This document shows, in pieces, positions 1-5,467 of a stretch of DNA of 6,107 bases. The stretch comes from Bacteroidota bacterium (GTDB taxonomy: Bacteria > Bacteroidota > Bacteroidia > Cytophagales > Cyclobacteriaceae), in contig JAHEMS010000225.1 of NCBI GenBank assembly GCA_024643595.1, positions 1-6,107 on the forward strand, written 5' to 3'. The position numbers were made by a program, and so were the translations under genes. The notes beneath the pieces were generated by a model. That model was not told the origin of the DNA. It ran no database searches and was given only the letters and a program-made list of their open reading frames with translations. How positions within the stretch are numbered: the stretch's first letter is position 1; each line of letters starts with the position of its first letter.

Positions 1-881
1 CCACCTTTCAGATTCTCGGCAACGGTAAACACAAAATCCTTGCCTTTCACAAAGCCTTTTCCCAATTCAGCTTCATATTTATCGGTGATGCCCAACGCGG
101 CTATGTCTTCTACTTTCTTTCCTTTCTTCAGGGCTGCCACTACCTGGTCGCGGATATCGGCCATCTGATCGCGCAATTTTTTTACATCGGCCCTGGTGGC
201 CAGCTCACCATGACCGGGAATGATTTTCGTGTTGTCATCACAGATGGAAATAATTTTGTCGAGGGTGTTGATAAATCCATTCACACCACCACCGCTGTTG
301 ACATCTATGAAAGGATATCCATACCGAACAAAGGCATCACCCGTGTGAAGAACATTGGCTTTTTTAAATTGAACAATCACATCGCCATCAGTATGCCCAA
401 TATCAAAGTGATGAAGTACTACATCTTCATCATTTAAATGAAAATTTAGTTTATCTGAAAACGTAATGAGTGGCCAGGCATCTTTATCGCGTGGAGGGTT
501 ATTAGTATTGTTTCTGTTTTCTTTCATCATGCGCTCACGCACCTGGTCATGAGCCACCAGGGTAGCACCCATCCTTTTAAAATTCTCATTACCACCTGAG
601 TGATCACCATGCAAATGGGTATTGATCATAAACCGGATTTCTCCCGCATCAATAGTTTTTGCGGCTCCATTAATTTTGTTAGAGAGCGGTGCAAATTGAT
701 TATCGATCAACAGTGAACCTTCTTTACCTACCAGCAAGCCAATATTGCCACCGGAGCCTTTTAGCATATAAATTTGTTCGGTCACTTTTAATGGCCTGAT
801 CTGAACCGTATCATAATTCGCTTGTGCAAATAATGAAAAGGTGCAAAAAAGCGAGATGAGTGATAGATAGATTGATTTCAT
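1..881 (-). CDS. Exported MBL-fold metallo-hydrolase (3'-partial)
   Basis: This is a metallo-beta-lactamase-superfamily hydrolase. The ATG at 881-879 opens a frame that stays open to the left edge (293 complete codons), so the C-terminus lies outside the window. Residues 1-20 form a signal peptide (MKSIYLSLIS, then a hydrophobic stretch ending FAQA), so the protein should act in the periplasm. The full glyoxalase-II-type dinuclear metal site is visible: HLHGDH at 89-94 (His89, His91, Asp93, His94), His163 in GHTDGD, the bridging Asp182 in HTGD, and His224 in PGHG. The region after residue 230 is a charged helical tail (KKLRDQMADIRDQV). The substrate cannot be read from the sequence. Relatives include periplasmic hydrolases of unknown substrate and subclass-B3-like enzymes; B1 beta-lactamases are excluded because Asp replaces their Cys ligand. 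The gene is divergent from the Ada-like gene. Family assignment is sure, substrate unknown. Confidence 0.93.
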   Translation of the reverse strand, partial: MKSIYLSLISLFCTFSLFAQANYDTVQIRPLKVTEQIYMLKGSGGNIGLLVGKEGSLLIDNQFAPLSNKINGAAKTIDAGEIRFMINTHLHGDHSGGNENFKRMGATLVAHDQVRERMMKENRNNTNNPPRDKDAWPLITFSDKLNFHLNDEDVVLHHFDIGHTDGDVIVQFKKANVLHTGDAFVRYGYPFIDVNSGGGVNGFINTLDKIISICDDNTKIIPGHGELATRADVKKLRDQMADIRDQVVAALKKGKKVEDIAALGITDKYEAELGKGFVKGKDFVFTVAENLKG

Positions 882-946
882 ACGTGGGGGATTTGATGGA
901 ATATTAAAAATAGTCAAAAATCACCATATGAAAGCGCAAGAAGTGG

Positions 947-969
947 GTTGAGTTAGAATTCAACGGGAG
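947..969 (+). promoter_or_regulatory. 18-bp imperfect palindrome followed by a GGGAG ribosome-binding-like site
   Basis: The palindrome GTTGAGTTAGAATTCAAC occupies 947-964 and matches its own reverse complement at 7 of 9 half-site positions. It lies in the short gap between two divergent genes and is directly followed by GGGAG at 965-969. That Shine-Dalgarno-like run sits 6 nt before a TTG at 976 that is in frame with the downstream gene. The palindrome could be an operator or a weak hairpin next to the ribosome-binding site. No exact Bacteroidota promoter (TTTG / TAnnTTTG) was found by eye in this gap. Confidence 0.35.
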
Positions 970-1002
970 ACAGTTTTGTATCAGCAAAAAATAAATAGCT
1001 TT

Positions 1003-1866
1003 ATGAGAACGGTCATGGATCAGGAAATCAATTATCAACGCATCGAGCAAGCCATTCAATACCTGGAGAAAAATTTTCAGCGACAACCTGAATTGGATGA
1101 AGTTGCGGAAGTGATTCATCTTTCACCATTTCATTTTCAACGTTTGTTTACTGACTGGGCAGGCATTAGTCCGAAAAGGTTTTTGCAATTCCTTACGGTG
1201 GAGTTTCTGAAAACGAAACTTCATGAATCTAAAAACCTTGTTGAGGTAGCGGAGGCGGCAGGGCTCTCCAGCCAATCGCGGGTATATGATTTGTTTACCA
1301 GCTTGGAAGCGGTCACGCCGCAAGAGTATAAACAACGCGGATCGGGCATTCGCGTTGAATATGGCATTCATGAAACACCTTTTGGCGATGCCTTAATTGG
1401 CGTAACCGAACGCGGGGTGTGTTGGCTATCATTTATCAACACAGATGAAGATCCGCATTTCGAACTTGAGAAAATGAAAGAACACTGGTATAATTCAGTT
1501 TTTCATCATGATCAGATGATGACTACTTCATTCATCGAAAAAATATTTAATCGCAAAAGCGCAAAGGCACAAAGTAAGATACATCTCCTGGTGAAGGGTA
1601 CTAACTTTCAAATTAAAGTGTGGGAAGCATTACTGAAACTTCCGTTGGGGAATGTTACCACATACCAGAACATTGCCACTCAAATTGAAAGTCCGAAAGC
1701 GATGCAAGCAGTAGGGTCTGCCGTGGGAGCTAATCACATTGCTTATTTGATTCCCTGTCATCGGGTGATTCGCAAAGACGGAATACTGGGAGAGTATCGC
1801 TGGAGTGCCACCCGTAAGAAAAGTATCATCGGCTGGGAAATGGCGGCCTCCGAAGCGATCAAATAA
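1003..1866 (+). CDS. Ada-like AraC regulator / methylated-DNA-[protein]-cysteine S-methyltransferase
   Basis: This is a fusion of an AraC-type DNA-binding domain and an O6-alkylguanine-DNA alkyltransferase, which repairs O6-methylguanine by moving the alkyl group to its own cysteine. From the ATG at 1003 (287 aa), two helix-turn-helix units span about residues 8-112: one around LSPFHFQRLF, the other around VAEAAGLSSQSRVYDLF. The alkyltransferase part covers about 117-283 and has the active site PCHRV with nucleophile Cys252; the DNA-flipping tyrosine is Tyr221 (VTTYQNIA). Unlike E. coli Ada there is no N-terminal zinc domain with the phosphotriester-accepting cysteine, so it cannot sense methyl-phosphotriesters that way. 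Gln235 replaces the usual arginine finger. The start is uncertain: TTG 976 has a GGGAG site, ATG 1003 is my choice, and ATG 1015 best fits typical family N-termini as I recall them. Confidence 0.93.
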   Translation: MRTVMDQEINYQRIEQAIQYLEKNFQRQPELDEVAEVIHLSPFHFQRLFTDWAGISPKRFLQFLTVEFLKTKLHESKNLVEVAEAAGLSSQSRVYDLFTSLEAVTPQEYKQRGSGIRVEYGIHETPFGDALIGVTERGVCWLSFINTDEDPHFELEKMKEHWYNSVFHHDQMMTTSFIEKIFNRKSAKAQSKIHLLVKGTNFQIKVWEALLKLPLGNVTTYQNIATQIESPKAMQAVGSAVGANHIAYLIPCHRVIRKDGILGEYRWSATRKKSIIGWEMAASEAIK

Positions 1867-1904
1867 TTGCTGTATATTGTCGGCTTAATTTTAAACAAGT
1901 TCAA

Positions 1905-3023
1905 TTGAGCCATACACCAGTTGCTTCGTCGTTATTAAAAAGAGTATTTCTTCCGGGTATCATTCTTCAGTCCGTACTCATTGGCGGAGGTTATGCCACG
2001 GGTCGTGAGATTGTAGAGTATGGTGGAAAGTTTGGAGCCGGTGGCTGGATCAGCGGCCTGGCCATTTTTATTGGTTTTTCCTTGATGACCTTTTTATCAA
2101 TTGAGGCCAGTCGTTACTGGAACGTCTATGATTATAAATCGCTGTTAAAAAAATTAATAGGCCCGGGTTGGGTGGTATTTGAAATAGTTTACTTGTTGGC
2201 AGCTGTTTTGATCATTGCTGTAATGGCATCGGCAGCCGGTGAAATTTTAAATCAAACACTTAACCTAAGCAATTGGATTGGAGTTGTCTTAATTATTGTT
2301 ATCGTGGGTTTTTTAAATTATAAAGGTGAAGAAACCATCGCGAAACTTGAAACGATAGGATCGGTGGCGCTGTTTATTGCTTACTTCATTTTCACATTTA
2401 CTGTATTTACGAACAAGGGAAATGAAATTGTTCAGATTTTTAAAGGCTGGAATACCAGCTACTTGTCAGCGGAGCCTGGTACTGGACTATTATTGTGGAC
2501 CGGTATCTTATATGTAGGCTATAACTTAGGGGTGTATCCGGCTTCTTTTTTTACATTCAAAGATATCCATTCACGAAAACAGAGCGGCATAGCGGCAATA
2601 GTGTCTGGATTGATGATGACCATCCCGTGGTTTCTCACCTACTTCGCCATTATGGCTTTCTATCCTGATAAAGCTATTCTTGAATCGACAGTACCCTGGC
2701 TTAAAATGTTGGCGCAATTTAACCCTGCATTGATTGCCGTTTTTGGGGTAGTGGTTGGTTGGACGTTAATTGAAACAGCCACGGGTATGATTCACGCTTT
2801 TATCGGTCGCATTGAAACGGAGGCAAATCAAAAAGGAAGGCCATTAAAGAAAATTACGAAAGCGTATATTTCATTGGCGGCATTGATAGCCTCACTTCTT
2901 TTGTCGCAAATTGGCATCATTGATTTGGTGGCAAAAGGTTATTCCATGATTGCGTATGCGATGATTGCCGTTTATGCAGTGCCGCTCATTATTTTTGCAG
3001 GCAGGTTTTTAAAATCGAAATAA
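1905..3023 (+). CDS. YkvI-family multi-pass membrane protein, putative transporter
   Basis: This 372-aa integral inner-membrane protein resembles the Bacillus YkvI family, an uncharacterised branch related to the APC/LeuT-fold transporters. About ten hydrophobic segments are visible, near residues 14-31, 46-66, 88-113, 124-138, 150-169, 192-215, 226-252, 270-300, 317-340 and 346-367. The family signature is the N-terminal FLPGIILQSVLIGGGYATGRE (residues 16 to 35), whose glycine-rich stretch would fit an unwound first transmembrane helix that binds substrate. No substrate is known. The start must be non-ATG: TTG at 1905 lies just before the conserved first helix, and the first in-frame ATG is about 60 codons in. 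The frame is open further upstream but offers no better start. The gene begins 38 nt after the Ada-like gene on the same strand, so co-transcription is likely, though no functional link is evident. A hairpin terminator follows. Confidence 0.85.
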   Translation: MSHTPVASSLLKRVFLPGIILQSVLIGGGYATGREIVEYGGKFGAGGWISGLAIFIGFSLMTFLSIEASRYWNVYDYKSLLKKLIGPGWVVFEIVYLLAAVLIIAVMASAAGEILNQTLNLSNWIGVVLIIVIVGFLNYKGEETIAKLETIGSVALFIAYFIFTFTVFTNKGNEIVQIFKGWNTSYLSAEPGTGLLLWTGILYVGYNLGVYPASFFTFKDIHSRKQSGIAAIVSGLMMTIPWFLTYFAIMAFYPDKAILESTVPWLKMLAQFNPALIAVFGVVVGWTLIETATGMIHAFIGRIETEANQKGRPLKKITKAYISLAALIASLLLSQIGIIDLVAKGYSMIAYAMIAVYAVPLIIFAGRFLKSK

Positions 3024-3038
3024 CCTTGTACCCCTCAT

Positions 3039-3074
3039 AAAAAAGCCCGAAGTAATACTCCGGGCTAAATTTTT
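3039..3074. terminator. Bidirectional intrinsic terminator between convergent genes
   Basis: A GC-rich hairpin occupies 3044-3066: AGCCCG pairs with CGGGCT, then after one A-C mismatch AGT pairs with ACT around a 3-nt loop. It is flanked by six A residues at 3039-3044 and five T residues at 3070-3074. It can therefore end transcripts from the YkvI-type gene on the plus strand (stop 20 nt away) and from the exported isomerase gene on the minus strand (stop 35 nt away). Confidence 0.85.
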
Positions 3075-3100
3075 AGTTGGTTATTATCCAATATGCCTGC

Positions 3101-4015
3101 TTAATATCCCCACTTTTTCATGACGGCGTAATCTTCCTTCATGCATTCCAGTGGACTTTTTCCCTGGTAGGCTTCCTGTTCGATGATGAAATGAAGGGTG
3201 CCTCCTGAATCGCGACAGATATCAATAACTTCTTTAACCCCAACGATACCCTTACCTAAAATTGTACTCTCATATTTTTCATGGCCTCCTTCCGGACTTA
3301 AGATTTCATCTTTCACGTGGAGTGATACAAAGCGGCCTGGAAATTTTTTCACAATGTCAATGGCTTTGGCTCCGCCATTATATAAGTTGCCGGTATCCAG
3401 TTGTTGAATTACCAGGTTAGGGTCGGTATTGTTTAAAATGATATCATAGAGTGTTTCATCGCCATGCTTTTCGCTGAATTCAAAGTCGTGGTTGTGATAT
3501 CCGAATTTCATTCCTGATTTTTTGCAAAGCTCGCCACTCTTATTGAAGACTTCCAGTATTTCCATGAGCGCATCTTTTGATTGACGCACTTTTGAATCCA
3601 TGGAAGGACTGATGACAAATTCCTGACCCATGAAGGCAGCATCTTCAACCGTATATTTCCATGAATCGGTGAAGTCTTTTTTTTCGGGATCCCAATGTTT
3701 AGCCATGTTGAGCACGGTATGCCCGCTCGGCATGTTCATACCAAGATCTTTTAAAACTTTCTTGAATTCTTGCGGAGTCCAGCCATAAAACTTTCTGTCT
3801 ATATAGTTGGCATGTTCTACATATTGATAACCGTATTTAGCCAACTCCTTGAGCGTACTCAATGGATCTTTTTTCATGTCATCACGCACACAATACAATT
3901 GTAATCCAAGGAGTTTCTTTTTAGGAGCAAAGGAAAATAATGGAGATGAGAGTGTTGAACCAGCGGCTATTGCCAAGGCACTCTTTTTAAGGAAATCTCT
4001 GCGAGAAGTAGTCAT
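3101..4015 (-). CDS. Tat-exported sugar phosphate isomerase/epimerase-like TIM-barrel protein
   Basis: This 304-aa protein belongs to the xylose-isomerase-like TIM-barrel (AP endonuclease 2) family, whose members isomerise, epimerise or cleave sugars and inositols with a divalent metal. The N-terminus carries a twin-arginine signal, SRRDFLKK at 4-11 followed by a hydrophobic stretch to about residue 29, so the folded enzyme should be exported to the periplasm. The barrel starts at LGLQLYCVRDDM (36-47). Probable metal and active-site motifs are YHNHDFEF (173-180), QLDTGN (205-210, Asp207), HVKD (233-236) and IIEQE (277-281). The length is normal for exported family members. Such proteins are abundant in Bacteroidota, often near carbohydrate-use genes, but no such neighbours lie here, and the substrate is unknown. 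The ATG at 4015 is supported by the Tat motif directly after it. It is the last gene before the bidirectional terminator; the gap to the upstream cyclophilin gene (210 nt with a terminator) argues for its own promoter. Confidence 0.92.
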   Translation of the reverse strand: MTTSRRDFLKKSALAIAAGSTLSSPLFSFAPKKKLLGLQLYCVRDDMKKDPLSTLKELAKYGYQYVEHANYIDRKFYGWTPQEFKKVLKDLGMNMPSGHTVLNMAKHWDPEKKDFTDSWKYTVEDAAFMGQEFVISPSMDSKVRQSKDALMEILEVFNKSGELCKKSGMKFGYHNHDFEFSEKHGDETLYDIILNNTDPNLVIQQLDTGNLYNGGAKAIDIVKKFPGRFVSLHVKDEILSPEGGHEKYESTILGKGIVGVKEVIDICRDSGGTLHFIIEQEAYQGKSPLECMKEDYAVMKKWGY

Positions 4016-4170
4016 ACGTTATAGTTAAAATTTTATGGAATGTAAACTTTTGATCCTGTACCTGATAGTCTTTTTCCGTAAGTGGTTAAACGGTTCTTTT
4101 TAAATCGGTTAGAGTTATTTCAGGATCGACTGGTCTTTATCGGTTACAAAATCGCAAAAGTTCTGTAATG

Positions 4171-4197
4171 AAAAGAGGAAGTGAAAACACTTCCTCT
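4171..4197 (-). terminator. Intrinsic terminator of the cyclophilin gene
   Basis: A perfect 10-bp stem, AGAGGAAGTG (4174-4183) with CACTTCCTCT (4188-4197), encloses an AAAA loop. On the minus strand it begins 28 nt after the cyclophilin stop codon and is followed by a short U tract (complement of AAAA at 4171-4174). It separates the cyclophilin gene from the exported isomerase gene downstream. The rest of the 210-nt gap holds nothing else I can name. Confidence 0.8.
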
Positions 4198-4225
4198 AAT
4201 TTTAATGTCGTTCTCTGGACTTTTT

Positions 4226-4672
4226 CTAAGCAACTTCCACGTCTGAAATCACTACTTTCTCCATGACATCTCCTTGTCGAATGGCGTCAATCACATCGAG
4301 CCCTTCAACTACCTTTCCAAAAACAGTATGATTTCGATCGAGGTGCTGCGTGTTTTGGCGATTATGACAGATAAAGAATTGTGATCCACCAGTATCGCGG
4401 CCAGCATGGGCCATGGATAATACTCCACGATCGTGATATTGATTTTTGCCGGTTAGCTCGCATTTAATGGTATAGCCGGGGCCTCCGTTTCCTATGCCAT
4501 TAGGACAACCGCCTTGAATCATGAAATTAGGAATTACTCGATGAAAGATCAGTCCGTCATAAAAGCCTTTTTCAGCAAGAGTTATAAAATTATTAACTGC
4601 AATTGGGGCATCTTCTTCAAAAAATTGAATTTTCATCACGCCTTTTTTGGTATGTATTTCTGCTGCTTTCAT
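4226..4672 (-). CDS. Cyclophilin-type peptidyl-prolyl cis-trans isomerase
   Basis: This 148-aa single-domain cyclophilin catalyses cis-trans isomerisation of Xaa-Pro bonds during protein folding. There is no signal peptide, so it should be cytoplasmic. The active-site set lines up with human cyclophilin A at the same spacing: Arg45 (FHRVIPNF), Phe50, Met51, Gln53 (MIQGG), Gln98 and Phe100 (GGSQFFI), Leu111 and His115 (HLDRNHTVFG). His110 occupies the place of Trp121 of cyclophilin A, a change common in bacterial cyclophilins and linked to weak cyclosporin binding. The frame is open upstream to 4825, but I chose the ATG at 4672 because family members begin at MKxAEIHTxxGVMK and the extra 51 residues look like translated intergenic DNA. 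An ATG at 4636 is a less likely alternative. The gene is divergent from the alpha/beta hydrolase gene and is followed by its own terminator. Confidence 0.96.
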   Translation of the reverse strand: MKAAEIHTKKGVMKIQFFEEDAPIAVNNFITLAEKGFYDGLIFHRVIPNFMIQGGCPNGIGNGGPGYTIKCELTGKNQYHDRGVLSMAHAGRDTGGSQFFICHNRQNTQHLDRNHTVFGKVVEGLDVIDAIRQGDVMEKVVISDVEVA

Positions 4673-4712
4673 TAATATAGGTTTAAATTTTGTGCAAGAT
4701 AAGAGTAAATAG

Positions 4713-4778
4713 AAACCCTTGGACAAAGTAATTGGTTCAATTTTATTACTTTCATAATAGTTCGACATCCAAGGATTT
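4713..4778. promoter_or_regulatory. Nested inverted repeats in a divergent intergenic region
   Basis: Outer arms AAACCCTTGGA (4713-4723) and TCCAAGGATTT (4768-4778) are inverted copies matching at 10 of 11 positions. Inside them, AAAGTAAT (4725-4732) and ATTACTTT (4745-4752) form a perfect 8-bp inverted repeat with a 12-nt spacer. The element lies between two divergent start codons, 40 nt from the cyclophilin ATG and 28 nt from the hydrolase ATG. It could be paired operators or a leader RNA hairpin for either gene. Nothing shows which, or that it is functional. Confidence 0.35.
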
Positions 4779-4806
4779 GATTTTCGGATTGAAACCAGAG
4801 AAATCA

Positions 4807-5466
4807 ATGAGCCACTTAATTTCAAATGAACGTATTCAAGTTAATGATGCTGATTCGGTGTCTGTTGAAATAATGATGCCCGCTCAGCCAAAAGGGATTT
4901 TTGTTTTTGCGCATGGCGCTGGTGCTGACATGAACCATATTTTTATGAAGGAGTTATCAGATGATTTAGCGGATCGTCAAATTGCAACGCTTCGGTATAA
5001 TTTTATATTCACGGAACAAAAAAAGAACAGGCCGGATTTTCCAGCGGTTGCGCATAAAGTAGTTGAAGCAGCAATACATAAAGCCGCTGAACATTCTCCG
5101 GAACTTCCATTGTTTGCCGGGGGCAAGTCGTTCGGAGGCAGAATGACTTCTCAATTTTTATCTAACCACGAAATACCAAATGTCAGGGGCATCATTTTCG
5201 TGGGATTTCCTTTACATCCAGCTGGTAAACCTGCAATAGAAAGAGCGGATCACCTTCATCAATTAAAATTGCCAATGTTATTTCTTCAGGGCACAAAAGA
5301 TGCATTAGCCACCTGGAGTTTACTGGAAGGCGTATGCAACGCATTGCCATTATCAACACTGGTTAAACTGGAGGGTGGGGATCATGCATTCAAAATGCCA
5401 AAGCAGAAAGCGATACCAATGTTAGCAGACCAAATCAGTAACTGGATAGACCGAATAATTCAATGA
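4807..5466 (+). CDS. Alpha/beta hydrolase, Tex30/KANL3-like family
   Basis: This 219-aa protein is a small cytoplasmic alpha/beta-fold hydrolase without a signal peptide, of the dienelactone-hydrolase-like group that includes Tex30 and KANL3. From the ATG at 4807, the oxyanion-hole loop is FAHGAGADM (34-42), the nucleophile is Ser108 in GGKSFGG (105-111), the acid is probably Asp165 in LQGTKDAL, and the base is His193 in GGDHAF. The triad is therefore complete and spaced as in active enzymes. The natural substrate is not known for this group; an ester or thioester is a guess. An in-frame TTG at 4732 would add 25 residues, but that extension reads through the inverted repeats, has no family similarity that I recognise, and the ATG gives the usual length. 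The gene is convergent with the glycogen synthase gene, the stop codons being 1 nt apart, with no terminator visible between them. Confidence 0.88.
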   Translation: MSHLISNERIQVNDADSVSVEIMMPAQPKGIFVFAHGAGADMNHIFMKELSDDLADRQIATLRYNFIFTEQKKNRPDFPAVAHKVVEAAIHKAAEHSPELPLFAGGKSFGGRMTSQFLSNHEIPNVRGIIFVGFPLHPAGKPAIERADHLHQLKLPMLFLQGTKDALATWSLLEGVCNALPLSTLVKLEGGDHAFKMPKQKAIPMLADQISNWIDRIIQ

Positions 5467-5467
5467 G

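Noticed and set aside
210..437. Open frame of 75 codons on the plus strand
   Set aside because: It lies wholly inside the minus-strand hydrolase gene, whose reading frame has a complete metal-site motif set; the antisense product resembles nothing.
1..881. Possible beta-lactam resistance gene
   Set aside because: The metal site is glyoxalase-II-like, with Asp182 bridging, and the fold is shared by many unrelated hydrolases; nothing points to beta-lactam cleavage.
904..1371. Two minus-strand open frames opposite the Ada-like gene
   Set aside because: They are antisense shadows of the AraC domain and encode no recognisable motif.
4104..4146. Direct repeat ATCGGTTA at 4104-4111 and 4139-4146
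   Set aside because: Two 8-nt copies in an AT-rich gap are easily due to chance, and no further copy or symmetry supports an operator.
4673..4825. 51-residue N-terminal extension of the cyclophilin
   Set aside because: It would overlap the divergent hydrolase gene, has no family counterpart, and a well-placed ATG at 4672 matches the usual N-terminus.
4966..5154. Minus-strand open frame opposite the alpha/beta hydrolase
   Set aside because: It overlaps the catalytic region of a clear gene and has no supporting motif.
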